A DNA stretch of 64,000 bases from Phoenix dactylifera (taxonomy: Eukaryota; Streptophyta; Magnoliopsida; Arecales; Arecaceae): positions 4,071,001-4,135,000 of the forward strand of contig NW_024067666.1 in the NCBI RefSeq assembly GCF_009389715.1. The letters are read 5' to 3'. Shown here piece by piece: positions 12,970 to 25,604 of the stretch; the stretch's first letter is position 1, and every line of letters starts with the position of its first letter. Both the position numbers and the translations under genes were made by a program. The notes below the pieces were generated by a model. That model was not told the origin of the DNA. It ran no database searches and was given only the letters and a program-made list of their open reading frames with translations.

Positions 12970-15900
12970 CTTTTTTTTTTTTTTTTTTTTGCTTGAAACG
13001 GGTATTTCATACAATACGTGTACGAATACACCCAAGAAAGTCAAAATACAACAACTCACGGAGTGCTAGTGGTAGCTCTCCCTCTCCTGACCAAAGGGTG
13101 TACCCTGAGTGGTGGGCCGCGTGGGCCGCCACCCAGTCGGCCGCCCCATTGGCCTCTCTGAAAACATGCTTGGCCCGAAGGACCCTCCCATCTCTCATCA
13201 TCATCTCTATGTCACGGACCAGGGGGTGGTCTGTGCCATCTCCCCGTGGCCCCCTCTAAATCCATCGAATAACCGTGGCCGAGTCGCCCTCCAGAATAAT
13301 CGAACTAGCCTGCAGCACCACTCGCGCATGACGCAGACCCGCCCAGGCAGCTCGCAGCTCTGCCCCTGGTACCGACGTGTCGAACAGCTGGCAGCCACCT
13401 GCTGCCACCACCCTGGAATGCGGGCCCCGTATGACAAAGCCCGCACCGCCCCGCACACCGCCATCCAGCACCGACCCATCAAAATTGACCTTGAGGAAAC
13501 TCGGGGGTGGGGGCTCTCAGGTGAAAAACACCATCTGAGGAGCTGCCGTAGCAGAGGGGGAACCCCAGGTGTCCCGAGCTATCAAAGGTCTATCTAAAAG
13601 GGTGGGCCTGATCTCCGTGGCCTGTGCTCGGGCAAGCTCCGCAGCAAACCTCGGTGACACCCTGCGCTCCCCAAGAGTACGAGCGTTCCTTGCCAGCCAA
13701 ATCTGATGTGCTGTGCAAGTCGCTTTAAAAGCCGCCAGCCGAGTACTCGGACTGGCAAGCCCCTGCTGAATCACCTGGAGAAACTGTAGCCTCGCGCTCC
13801 GAGCCTCCTGCGGAACCTCGGCCCACTGCCATGTCGACCTCGCCCAGGTGCACTGAAAAAGCACATGGTCCACCGACTCCTCAGCTCCACACGTCCCACA
13901 CTCTGCGGGGATCCCCCAGCCACGCCTGCTCAGCACTGCTCTCGTCGGAAGGTGGTCCCAAAATACCTTCCATAAGAAAAGGGCTGCACGCGGATGGAGT
14001 CCGGACCTCCAGATCCAAGTGCAATCCGGCCCCCGCTCATGCTCTGGCTGGATAACATGGGAAAGGTCTCCCAGCCTAACACTGGCCCGGCTCGAGGTAC
14101 CCCAAACCCTAACATCCGGCCCTGCACATCCTGGTAACGGAAGGGATCGAATCCTCGCAGCTAGGTGCGCCCCAGACAGCCGTCGAAGTCTGGTCTCATC
14201 CCACTCTGCTCCATCTGCAACTAGGAGGTCACATACCCGCAGTCCCTCTACTGCCTCTGTATCTACCATAGTCGGCCAACACCGCAGAGGAAGGGTGTCT
14301 ACCCACGGATCGCTGGTCACATCAATGCTCCTGCCGTCCCCTATCAACCACCTGGTGTTTGCCGATGCGGTCGGCAGGTACCTCCCAATCTCGCGCCACA
14401 GGAAAGAAACCCGGCGCCCCCTCCGTGCCACCTGTAGGACCCCTGGGCTATATATGGCTGCCATCACCTGACTCCAGAGGCTGTACGGCTCAAGCATAAA
14501 CTGAACCGCGTGCCGAGCAATGAAAGCCTCACGCCTCTCCAAGAGGGACTACACCCCCAAACCACCCTCACCGGTCGGACGGCAGATCTGCTCCCAAGCC
14601 ACCAGATGCACTTCGTGGCCCCCACTGTGGGACCCCCATAAGAAGCTCCGAAGAAGACGCTCAATCCTCAACAAAGTCGTCTTCGGCACCACAGAGTTGG
14701 CCATGAGATACATCGGCATGGATCCCAACACTGATCTGATCAGAGTCAGTCTCCCCATCATGGATAGGGAAGACGCTCTCCATCCCTCCAACCTACTCTG
14801 GACCCGCTGTACTAGGCCCGAACACTCTGCCACTCGTAGCCTCCGGCCAGCGATGGGAACTCCCAGGTAGGTCAACATCCCCTCCTGCTCTGGTATCTGC
14901 AGTATCTCCCGGATCTCCTGCCGGACTCTGGTCTCCGTGCTAGGGCTGAACGTGATAGCTGACTTCATGAAGTTCACTCTCTGGCCGGACGCCGTGCAAT
15001 AGTCCGCCACCACCCTGCGAAGAACCCGTGCCTCAGCAACTCGTGCCCTGGTCAGGAGAAGACAATCATCAGCAAAAAATAAGTGGGAAAGCGGTCGAGC
15101 CCCCGGTGCTGGAGTGAAGGCCTCCATCTCCCGGCTGGCGCAGACTCGCTGCAAAGCACGTGACAAAATATCAGCACAGATAATGAACAAATATGGGGAT
15201 AAGGGACATCCCTGCCGCAACCCCATAGTGGACTCGAAGAAAGATGATGGTGTGCCGTTGACCAAAATAGAGAATTTTGGCCCCCGGACACACCCCATGA
15301 CCCAACCAATCCACCGCCTGTGAAAGCCGTACGCCTCTAGTACCCGCTGGAGAAAGCTCCACCTGATCCTATCGTAAGCCCTCTCCATATCCAGCTTGAC
15401 TGCCATCAAGCCTCGCCGCTTCGGTGCTCTTTGAAGATCCCACATCATTTTCTGGGCCAACAAAACATTGTGTGAGATATTTCTACCAGCTACAAAAGCC
15501 CCTTGCTCATGACTAATGATGCCAGGCAAAAGAGGCTTCATTCGGCTCACCATTATTCTTGCCACAACCTTATATAAGGTTGTGCACAAGCTAATGGGCC
15601 TGAAATGACTCGGCTCAGCAGCATCCTGACGCTTAGGTATAAGCGTGATGAAAGTGGCCTTCCAGTCCTCAGGCATCGCTGCTCAGGTAAAGAAACACTG
15701 GATAGCCTCCACCACAGCTCGCCGAACAATACCCCAATATTGCCGAAAGAAGAAGGGAGGGAAATCGTCAGGTCCCGGGGCCTTGTCCGCTGCCAAGGCC
15801 CAGACTGCCTCTTGGACCTCCTGTGCCAACACCGGTCGGATCAGGGATTCCCTCTCAGCGTCACCAATGCCCACCTCCACCCTCAGTGGGGGATCTCCAT

Positions 15901-16476
15901 CACTAGCCACCTCATCCTCCGTCCATCTGGCGCGGAAGAAGTCAAGTAAAGTCTGTCGGATAGCAGGCTCGCCCACCACCCGATGGCCGGGCCCATCTCG
16001 CAGAGAGTGGATCATACTCCGCTGCCTTCGAATGACCGTCGACCGATGGAAAAAACTGGTATTACGATCGCCCTCACTCACCCATTGCACACGGGATTTC
16101 TGACGCCAGAAGATCTCATGCTGCCGTAGCAGCGAATGGTGAGTCGCTAGAAGCCCCCGAAGGTCAGCTATATCATCTTCCGGAAGCACCCCTCCTGAGT
16201 CTTCCTTCCTTTGCAACTCGGCGATCGAGGACTCTACCCCCTCCAAACGCCGAAAAATGTTACCCACCACCTCACGGTTCCAACGGCGAAGCCGCCTCTT
16301 CAAGTATGGTAACTTTGAGGAATATCAGCCAATTAAGCCAAAATCTCAACAAACCAGCCTTGAAGACAGGAGGATGCTCAGGAGTTAATGATGTCAATTA
16401 TTAACACATCAATTTTTTGGACTTCAAGCAGAAAATTTAAAAAAAAAAACATAAAAGAAATATGCAAATTCCACAT
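12970..16476 (-). mobile_element. L1-type LINE, 5'-truncated, with RT, zinc-finger and RNase H regions
   Basis: Reading on the minus strand from about 16310 to 13007, a single frame encodes a plant L1-type ORF2 C-terminal part. Domains in order: a linker to the endonuclease (which is absent), reverse transcriptase with LDMERAYDRIRW, GLRQGCPLSPYLF and the FADD catalytic box (ORF 14549-15676), a zf-RVT region with CGTCGAEESVDH (ORF 13517-14542), and an RNase H domain with VNFDGS, GAELRAAW and LEGDSATV (13007-13471). About four in-frame stop codons interrupt the frame and I see no frameshift, suggesting a fairly recent copy. The 3' tail is the 20-base T run at 12971-12990 (poly-A on the element strand). 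An 11-base match (GCAATTTTGCT) at 12959-12969 and 16477-16487 is a candidate target-site duplication. The last stretch, 16320-16476, does not look like LINE coding sequence. Confidence 0.88.
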
Positions 16477-16487
16477 GCAATTTTGCT

Positions 16488-17296
16488 TCTAGCTATTGGT
16501 GATTTTGAGTGCATTTCTGAAAATTTTAGACCAGATCAGTATCATTATATCTGATTCAAGCTTAATAACTTGATCAGCTTTCAGATAAACAACTAGATTG
16601 ACTTAATAATTGAAAATTATTTCAAGTACCATAAAGGTTTGTGAACTATTTTTGAATTTTTTTTCAGCTGAATGATTCTTTGAACCATTTCGAGCAATGC
16701 AGTCCACAAATTATTCTTGAAATACCCCAATAGTTCATCAATTCCTATTCACCATTTATTCATGAAAGACACATCAATCACATATTAATAGCATTATCTT
16801 CGGTTGCAGTGCTGTCTATGTCACAATTGCCTCTCCCATAATTGTTTCTTTATTCACCATAGATCAATAAAATTGCATATTTTACGTTTTTTACTTAATA
16901 TTAATTTTCAAGTTCTCCTACCTATTTTGGTTAGGCTTTGCATTCTTTCTGAATTTACCAAACCAAATTACCCACGAAAGCCAGCCAACATTCTGACAAT
17001 GACTTGGCCATCTGCCTGCTATAAATAAGATTATTAATTTGAAAAATTTCGGGAGTCTTTTGCACAGTCATTCATGGTACATACAGGAAGCTACTCAAGA
17101 AAAAAGTGGTAGATGTTTTAGGAAGTCCTCTGATAAGTCTTACCTTCAAGGCCAGAAACCTAGAAGATGACCCTCATGTTTTGAATGCAAAGGTCCATCA
17201 TAACTTCACAAAGTTTCAGTAACTTATTACAACTCTACAAGTTTCAAATGACATAATAACATGTAATATCACTACCATCATGGTTAAACCGCAAGC
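16488..17296. other. Region between LINE and PET100 gene
   Basis: AT-rich sequence with no recognised gene; the part nearest 17297 is presumably the PET100 3' UTR, since that gene runs on the minus strand. Confidence 0.45.
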
Positions 17297-20159
17297 TCAA
17301 CGGTTGTTGTCATTTCGAGCCATCTCTCGGAGTTCCTCTGGTGATGGGGGGCGAGGACCCTCAAAAGGATATACCACATATTGATGCTGCATACAGAACA
17401 TAATCAGCACTTGCCAAGTAATTATAAAGCAAAGTAAATTCTCATGCTTAAATAATAGCAAGATGACAGTTTTTCTTTTCAATTTCAGAAAAAAGAAACT
17501 GTCCAAACTATAAGGCACTCAAAATTCAAGTTTCTTCATTTCTTTTTCTTCTTTAAATTACTGGATCAAGATATGGAAAGTCCATGTTTTTTAATTACAC
17601 CGAATTATGAGGTCAAATGTGCATCCAAGTAAAATAAAAATGCAAAATCGAGAATATTTGAAGGAATATGACTCATGAAACTCATGGATTCTGTAGTGAA
17701 TTCAAGGGAGTAAAATATTTCATCATGATTAAAATAGAACATGCCTTATTGCAGTGCAGTAAATTTTTTTCTTCAAGTCTTCAAGATATGCACCTATTAC
17801 ATATTATTTCATATGCACCTCACCATTTCATCTAACTAGCTCTAATTTATTCCATGTATCTTTATCTATCTCCTCATTATTTTGTATAAAAGATTCTAAG
17901 TAGTAAAATCGGTCAGTTTGTGGTATTTCTTGGTCGTTAATTTTATTTAGTATTACCTCTTTATCTCTATTCTTGCTAAATTTACCTTCCATATATTCGA
18001 TCTTTCTTCTACTGATATTTAAACCTTCATTCTCTAAAGTTTTCCTTCATTAGTCTAACTTAATATTTAATCTAATTCTCTTTCCAACAATCAATATTAT
18101 GCCACCTGTAAATAACAAACATCATGGTACGTCTTCCTTAATATTAGCAGTAAGTTTATTCATAATTACTTCAAAAAGATACGCGCTTTGTGCTGATCCT
18201 TGATATAAGCACATAGTAACTACTGGAAATACACTTACGGCACTGCAGCAATTTCTAACACTTATCATTGCTCCTGTATATATGTCCTTAGTTATTTAAA
18301 TATACATTTTATGCACACCCAACCTTCTTAAAGACCACCAAGTTACTTTTCTTGGTACCTTATCATAAGCTTTCTCTAAGTCAACGAAGACCATATGTAT
18401 ACTTTCCCTTTTTCTATACATTTTTCAATCAATTACCTGAGTAAAAATATAGCCTCTATCGATCTTTCAAGCATAAATCCAAATTGGTTATCAGAAACAA
18501 TTGTTAGGTTGCTCTCTTAATATAATTAGCCATTTGTATATCAAAAAACAATTCTCCTAGAACATCTTATGCTATCTCACAAAGATGCCTCTTCCTTGTT
18601 GGCATATATACCAGATGACTAAAATCTGCTCCCTCATCGATAGATATATGCTCTATCTTATCGCTTCTTCATCTTTTGTCAGATGGAGTTAATGTAATGT
18701 GCAAAAGGAGGGCTACAAGAGCAATAGAAAAGAAAGAAATCACTTAGTCCACCTAGGAGTCAAACTATACAAAAGAGATCCTGCTAGAGATTGGAAGGAG
18801 ACAAGGGATTGATGAGCAAAGTTGACTTCAAGTCCACAATAGATCATTGGAGATAATTGGAGGGTTAAGGAGAATATGGTCAACAACATCCTAAGGGCCT
18901 GTTTGGATGATTGGGCTGAAAATTCTATGGGATTCGTGGGTTGGGCCAATACAACCAGCAAGATCATAGGACTACAGGCTAGGCCTATATTCATAAATAT
19001 CCAAAAAAAAGCATTGAGTGGGCTGGCCCGAATCCTATAGGGAGAGAAAAAAAAAGGCCTGCTGAGATCTTTTTTTTTCTCCATATTGGATTCTTTGTCC
19101 CTTCTTATTTGCAAGAGGGTACCGGGGCCAAACCTTTGCATTTAAATTGCTATGATGAGATCTTGCTAACAAAACAAAACAACAAAACAAAATTATGCTT
19201 TCTGATGGAATACCCAAATTATCAAACATCGTCAAGACGCAATCAGGTCTAGGCCTCTAGGGTTCTTACCTCCCTTCATCCCAAAAACTACTTCCATGTT
19301 ATTCTCCTCAAATGACTCTCAAGGTCCATACACCCCATCTCATCAAATGTCTTTCCCTCTAGGTCTACCATGTTTTGTGGGATCCCCAGAATTCTCACTA
19401 ACAGTCGCAAGTTTTTTCAAGTAATCAGTTCTACACTGGTGTCGCACATATAGTCCACTATAATAATATTATTTTTATCATCCTTTATCCTGTAGCTTTC
19501 ACCTCCCTACGATTTCCACTATCAATAGCCAGTGCAACTCCTTTAAGATCATCCCTTGGCTCTTTCGTCAAGCACGAGGCGCCAACCACTGTTCAACCTT
19601 AACCAAAACCTTGCTTTCTCATTCCTTCAAAATTTCCTTCCTTTCCACAAATGACAGAGCACTCCTCAAGTCCCCAATACTCAAAGCTAAATCAGTTCAT
19701 ATTCAAAAAACAGACCTTTTCACAAACACCTGGAATGCGATTAGAAGCCTGGGATCACAGTCTGACTAGTGATTAGTTAGAAGCGAAGCAAATTTCACCC
19801 TAAGAATGTAGAATGAATCAATCCACTGTAAATGTACACCATTAAACCACTACTAGTTCTTCATAGTTTTTCGAACCCCTAAATTATGGAGTATTCTTCC
19901 AAAAGCCCATTCCCATACCACATCACGTTCAACAGAAAGCTAGTGTTCTTATTCCACCAACCAACCTGGGATAAAATTGGAATAGATAGGCATAGAAATA
20001 TAATAATAAAGAGAGAGAAGCGTTGCTTACGAAGCCCATGATCTTTTGGAGGTTCTTGGAGTTGGCGGTGACGGCGTAAGTAAGAGCGATCGGGACGATC
20101 ACGTACACCGCGAACTTGCCGATCTCCAGCAACCCTTTCGACATCCCGAACGACGACAT
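17297..20159 (-). CDS. PET100: PET100-type cytochrome c oxidase assembly protein
   Basis: Two exons, 20031-20159 and 17297-17386, joined across a 2.6 kb GT-AG intron, give 72 residues. The first exon encodes MSSFGMSKGLLEIGKFAVYV and a single hydrophobic segment (FAVYVIVPIALTYAV, about 16-30). The second encodes HQYVVYPFEGPRPPSPEELR and ends in NDNNR. The short length, the one membrane span near the N-terminus and the YVVYP..PRPPSPEELREMA motif fit plant PET100 homologues. Known role: chaperone-like assembly of complex IV at the inner mitochondrial membrane. The exon junction falls between complete codons. Confidence 0.87.
17818..18690 (-). mobile_element. Old RTE-clade LINE fragment inside the PET100 intron
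   Basis: The minus strand, read leftward from about 18400, encodes HMVFVDLEKAYDKVPR followed by WWSLRRLGV, IYTGAMISVRN, LYQGSAQSAYLFEVIMNKLT and, further on, IPQTDRFYYL. These are the reverse transcriptase blocks of plant RTE-type LINEs. Several stops and frame changes interrupt it, so it is an old, inactive fragment. It has the same orientation as the host gene. Confidence 0.78.
18895..19045. mobile_element. Possible MITE-like sequence
   Basis: Starts with GGGCCTGTTTGG after TAA, as many Tourist-like MITEs do, and contains an inverted pair (CTATGGGATTCGTGGG against a CCCGAATCCTATAGGG form). I could not find a matching right end, so the limits are uncertain. Confidence 0.3.
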
Positions 20160-20276
20160 CTCCTCTGCCTCCCCTTAATTCCTCACTCGCTATTCCGCTA
20201 TTCCTCTTGCGAGCAAAGACGGCTGTCTGGTCTCGGTCGCCGCCAATATGGGTTCTTCGGGTTTTCCTACAGTGCT

Positions 20277-20286
20277 TTTATATACT
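20277..20286 (-). promoter_or_regulatory. Probable TATA box of the PET100 gene
   Basis: On the minus strand the sequence reads GTATATAAAA about 120 bases before the PET100 ATG at 20159. Confidence 0.45.
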
Positions 20287-20289
20287 TTT

Positions 20290-22467
20290 TCTATAAAAAT
20301 CAGGGCATTAAAGGGCAAAATGGCGACCGGTTGGCTCCCTTCTCCGAGCCCACCACCGCACCATCCCATCCTGCTCCCGTAGTGGCCGCGCTCACCGTCG
20401 CCGTGCTCCGTCACGCCACCTATCCTCCCCATGCCAAAAGTTCAGAAGGGGCAGCTTCGCCCCCCTCTTCTACGGTGGCCCAGCTTCGGCTAGGAGATCG
20501 CTGTCAGGATCATGGACTCTGGCTCCCTCTAGGGAGAGAATGAATCCCAAAGCGAGGAAGTCCTTATGGCCAAGATGCTCGCCATGAGTGCTCCTCAGAC
20601 CACGGGTGAGTGGTGGTCCACCTCCGACCAGCAGCACCACCACCGGCTATCGTGGTGGTGGCGCAGGTGGCGGCGGCGAGAGATAGACAAGGAGGAGGAG
20701 AGAGGTGGTGGCTGCGGCGGCAGTTGGGAGAGAGCGTCCCTGCCCGCAAAAATGTCGAGAAGGTAACCCCGTGCAACGAAGAAGAAGAAGAAGAAGAAGA
20801 AGAAGAAGAACGTTAATACGACAGGACTTTTTAATTAATTACACAAAAAATCCCACATTTGAAACCGGAATTTCCGGCCATCTTAGGCATGCTCTGGTCC
20901 GTCCAAGTGCGGACCATCCTACTTCCTACCAGCTTAAACGAATAAGCCGAATAAGCCGCCAGGGTGATTGCAGCCAGCTAGATCTTCGGCGCCTCGATTT
21001 CTAGGGTTAAACTGTGAGCAACTTGGACTGGCATATACTATGCTTGGCGCGGGCTATAAGTCTATGCTATCGTGCTCGACGACGATTCGGTTATAGTTAT
21101 TGGTTAAATTCAGCAAAAAGTGCAGAATGGATGAGTACCATCCGCTGCTAAAAAATATTTAGATTATAATCAGTTGTAAAATAGTTTTACAGACAAAATA
21201 CGTACATCGAGAGGCCAATAAAGCAACAAATTAAGTAGTCTCGTATGTTACTAACTATTCTAGAAAAATCCTGTGGCTAGAAGAGAGGGGATTACCCAGT
21301 GCACTCTGATACTTATTATTCGTATCCGTCGTATATGATACATCCGCTTTGGGGGGAGAAAAAAAACCCTAAATAAGCCGCTATAATATTGTAATTTACA
21401 GAAGCCACCCTAACCTTGTCTTAAAATCTATGAGCCTGAATTAGAGTGCCTATTTCCATGAAATCACATTTACAAGGTTTTGTCACCTTCTTCTTCACTT
21501 CGCGTATATAATTTTGAGCTATGCTGTAACAATAGATCCGTGATGGCACCAGTAATCACTGGTGAGCTTTTATGGCGTTTTCCTATAAATCTTTTACATA
21601 ATGAACAGCATTTTCCTTTTACTTGACATCAGTTTCCCAATTATGATTAGTTAATCAAAGGTTTGCGATTTTTCATTAACTAGATATGTAAGGACAATAA
21701 ATTTAAAAAAAAAAAGGCTCTCGCACTTTAACGTAAGCTGAGCAAGCTGAGCTCTTGTCGCCCTATATGTTTGATTGATTCATCAAACTTCAAGCTGACA
21801 TCGATATGGCATTGCATAATGTATCGACAAAGAGTTGCAATAGAGACTTCAAACCCTTATGGAGAGGAACATGGGTAGTATCTCCTGTGGCTTATCATAG
21901 CACTGGCAATCTATGGATTTTTATTATTGACGGTCTAACAGACCTTAGACTGTTTTCTGACTTTACCAGATGTATTTACACTGAGATATATTTGAGATGT
22001 ATCTTTATCTACTATATTTTAAAAAAAGCTCAACTCTTTGAGGAACACCTTCTTAGGAAAGAAAATAAAAGAAACTAGAAGCACACACCAAACCAAAGCT
22101 CAACTCTTGCAAGAGGCCATCTTATTGTTTTCCAAATTAATTTGAACCAAAGCGGACTCACCTTCCAATCCCCAACCCACTCCCCTTTAACTACTTTCAC
22201 AAGAAAAACTAAAACCAAAGCAAGTATGACCTAAAAACCCCAAAAATAATCAAACAACATTTCTTCCTCCTCTACCCAAATAATACCTTCTAAGATTATT
22301 TATTTATTTATAGATCAATCAGGGCGTCGAAATAAACAAGACTAACCCCCACTTACAACGACCCCTCACTCCCGCACCCCCGCCAGCAAGAAGAAAGAAC
22401 CAAAACAAAGCCATTCCGAAAAAGGAGGGGAGCAAGGGAGAGAGAAGTAGAGGCCACCTTCTTATAT
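20290..22467. other. Intergenic region between PET100 and the kinase relic
   Basis: The left part (20340-20780) is GC-rich, with low-complexity frames on both strands that match nothing I recognise. A GAA microsatellite lies at about 20779-20811. From 20820 on the sequence is AT-rich without a recognisable gene. Confidence 0.45.
20779..20811. repeat. (GAA)n microsatellite
   Basis: About eleven tandem GAA units. Confidence 0.9.
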
Positions 22468-23237
22468 ATGGACCTCAGAAGGTCCAAGTCTGTCCCCGCG
22501 CCGCCCATACACCGCCACCAGCCGGAGGCTCTCCACGGCAAATACGAACCCGGCCGCCTCCTCGGCCGTGGCATCTTCGCCAAGGTTTACTATGCTCGCT
22601 CCCTCGCCGACGGCACAGGCGTCGCCGTCAAGGTCCTCGACAAGCCCCAAGTCCTCGGCACCGTCATGGCGCCCTCTCTCGCATCCAAATATTCTCAAGC
22701 TCCACGATGTCATCGCGACCAAGTCCAAGATATATCTGGTCATGGAGCACGCCGCCGGTGGAGACCTCTCCCGGAGGCCGCCGCCGGCCGCCACTTCCTG
22801 CAGCTCTATCGCCGCCCTGCGCTACTGCCACGCCCGCGGCGTCGCCCACCGCGACGTCAAGCCGCAGAACCTCCTCGTCGACCGCGACGGCAACCTCAAG
22901 GCCGGGTCCACGACTTCGGCCTCTCCGCGCTTCCCGACCGGCTCCGTGACGACGGCCGGCTCCACACGGCCTACGGCACCCGACCTACAAGGCGCCGGAG
23001 GTCGTCCGCCGGGAGGAATACGACGGCGTCGAGGCCGACGCGTGGTCGTGCGGCATCATCCTCTTCGTCCTCCTCGCCGGCCCGCTGCCGTTCGACGACG
23101 CCAACCTCGCCCTCATGTACAGAACGATCCACGAGCAGGAGTACGAGTTCCCGCCATGGATCACCGGGCCGGCGCGGCGGGTGGTGGCCAGCTTTTGGCG
23201 GATCCCTTGGTTCACCACATTGGCGGTACCGCCATGA
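22468..23237 (+). pseudogene. CIPK-type (SnRK3) protein kinase relic
   Basis: The translated blocks appear in order but in all three forward frames. In frame from 22468: [20 protein letters not shown] and AVKVLDK with the ATP-binding lysine. Next frame: [29 protein letters not shown] and [18 protein letters not shown]. Back to the first frame: [12 protein letters not shown] and HTAYGT. Third frame: [28 protein letters not shown] and [15 protein letters not shown], then a stop at 23235. That makes about three frame changes. The helix-C region between AVKVLDK and HPNILK is missing, and so is the NAF/FISL regulatory half. It lacks introns, like the intronless CIPK clade. Known of the family: calcineurin-B-like-sensor-dependent kinases. 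Sequencing indels in this GC-rich stretch could mimic some frame changes, but not the missing parts. Confidence 0.75.
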
Positions 23238-25604
23238 ATGCTTCCATCAGGCCTCAGATGATACCACCGCATTGCCTACCGCCATGAATGCTTTTTAACA
23301 TAATATTACTGTTCGATAATGGAAAGAAGAGGAAGAAGAGGTTCACGTGTCAGACGAGAGGATCATGCAGAAGGATCGAGGAGATTGGCATGAAATTGAG
23401 CTGCTTGGTTGAGCGGAGAAAGCCAGGTGCTGTGGGGCTGGGGAGGTGGGGTCGTTGGTCTTGGTGGCGGAGGTGGCGGAGGTGTCGGAGGTAGCGGCGC
23501 CACTACTTCTGGTGGAGCTGAAGGTGGAGGATGGCAGCGGAGGTGGTGACGAGGGATTTGGCTGGGGAGAATTGAGAGCAGAGCTAGGGGACACTGAATA
23601 TTTGTATTTGCTTGGGATGGTGGTGAGGCATACCGTCTCTTTCATTTCTTTACAAAGATGATGGATTGTTTTACCAAAAAAAAAAAGAAGATGATGGATT
23701 GTTTCTTACTGCTAAAATGTTTTGACCGTTGAGATTCACTTCTCCTGCGAGTGGTCTCTTTTCATACCTCGTTGCTGACATGAGACCTCTCTTTTCATAC
23801 CTCATTGCTGAATTGGATCTGTTTTGTTTGCAAACATTTTTAACTCTCACCTTTGTATGTAAAAGCTTTGTATTTTGTTTAAACAAGCTCTCTCTCATGC
23901 ATATTTAGTTTGAGGGTGTTGAAACGGAGTCCATCTACCCATACCACAGCCTGCGAATGGTCTTCAATACTTTTTTCTTTTTCTTTTTTGATGAAATGGG
24001 AGGTCGAGCCACCAATTTATTAATAAGAAAGTATAAACAAAGCTGGGTTGAGTTGCCAGAGAGTAGCAATATCTATCAATTTAGGAAAAAAAAAGGTGCC
24101 AAAAGATGGGATCGGTTAAGATGATGAGCAAGCCTCAGATGAGATGGATGGAGGAAGAACACTTGATAAAATAAAGCATATGAAAGATGGCTGTGATTCC
24201 ATCTCAGAAGAGATAGGAGATGCCTAAAGCTGCAAACAACTTGGGAAGGAAGGGACCAAACAACAACCCCAAGTTTCAGTTATATATTAGACTACATTTT
24301 CCCAAGAAGTTTGCAATCCTTGAGGCCTAAAGCTGCAGTTCCCCCTTAACAGTTCTTCCAAATAAAGCAGTTCTTTAAGCTGAAAGGCATCCGGCCATAG
24401 GAAACATGCAAATCTTTCATAAAACCCAAGATCCTCAATATAACTAATTTCACCTCCAACCACAACTGTTAAGTACTTAACTGGCTATTATTTGCAGGAC
24501 TCCATCGGTCGTCAAGCTACTCTATTTAGGAGCTTACCTTCCAGGGCACCCTCCTGAGATTTTGGCTTGAATAAAATGGAAAAAAAAAAAAAGCTAGAAT
24601 AAATAGCACAAAAAGAAATCCTGCAATGTTATTATGCATGGCAAATAAAGTGTGCAAATCACTCGAGGGGAAAAGGGTTTTTGGCACAATTTGTGTGCAT
24701 CAAGAAAGGCCCTGAATTGTTCTTACACCTAGACCAAGTTTAAAACTGTCTCCAATTGATGTACATAACTTGGCATATAAATTTTTGGTTCTGATTATAG
24801 AGCATTTAATATAACAATCCATCATAAAGCCAGGCAAAGGCATTCACCGTTTGCAGCAGTTTTTACCTCTTTCAGTTACCTTTCAGATTGCATTTAAATA
24901 GCAAACTACTATGAGATTCTAAACATTTTCTCAATAGACAAGGATGAATGCTAGTGTCTAATGTTGGATATTCTTCGACATTAATGACTGGTCAAACTAG
25001 TAGGTATTTGGACTTCAAGAATCCATGATTTTCACAAAATATGCAAATAACCAAAGTTACGTATTTACCAAATGTCCATGGGTTCATTAGAAAATGTAAC
25101 TTCTAATACATGTAAAAAAGTGGGTTAAGACCAATTTTATGCATGATATTTCTCTGCATCAACTTTAGAATGACAGGTATTAACCAAACAGGTGACAGCC
25201 CCTTGGTTTTTCCATTTTTATCTCTCTTTTGATTTTACATCCAAACTGCAGTAAAGCCTCTTTTTCATTCAATGTTTCAAAGACTTAAGACACGAAAAAG
25301 GCAAAAATAAGGCAATCCGCATATCACTTCAATCAACAACTTGGCCCTAAGTTTGAACAGCTTGTACGCATCAATAAATGGAAATTAGTACGAACTCCCA
25401 GATATGAAAATTGCACAAACGCTGCTTGGCATTCAACACAAGCATCAAAGATGGAAAAGAGATGGACAGAAGTGAACAACCATTCATTAGATAAAGAAAC
25501 AATAGATGGTGTCATATTCAGCATCCCAAATAAGAATGAGATAGATTTCCTTCACAATGCACAGATAGTTGACAACATCAACAATAGGCAGTTTCAGGAT
25601 TTCC
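23238..25604. other. Intergenic region between kinase relic and bZIP gene
   Basis: A short repeat TACCGCCATGAATGCTT occurs twice near 23227 and 23278. A GGTGGCGGAGGT-rich stretch at 23420-23560 gives low-complexity frames. At about 23965-24060 a T-rich run is followed by sequence that looks like a LINE 3' tail on the minus strand, weakly supported. The rest is AT-rich, and its right end is presumably the bZIP 3' UTR. Confidence 0.4.

Noticed and set aside
13109-16103. Plus-strand frames across the LINE
   Set aside because: Antisense shadows of the LINE reading frame; the minus strand carries all RT, zinc-finger and RNase H motifs.
20340-20780. GC-rich frames upstream of PET100
   Set aside because: Low-complexity Pro/Arg/Ser composition on both strands; no family recognised and no splice structure.
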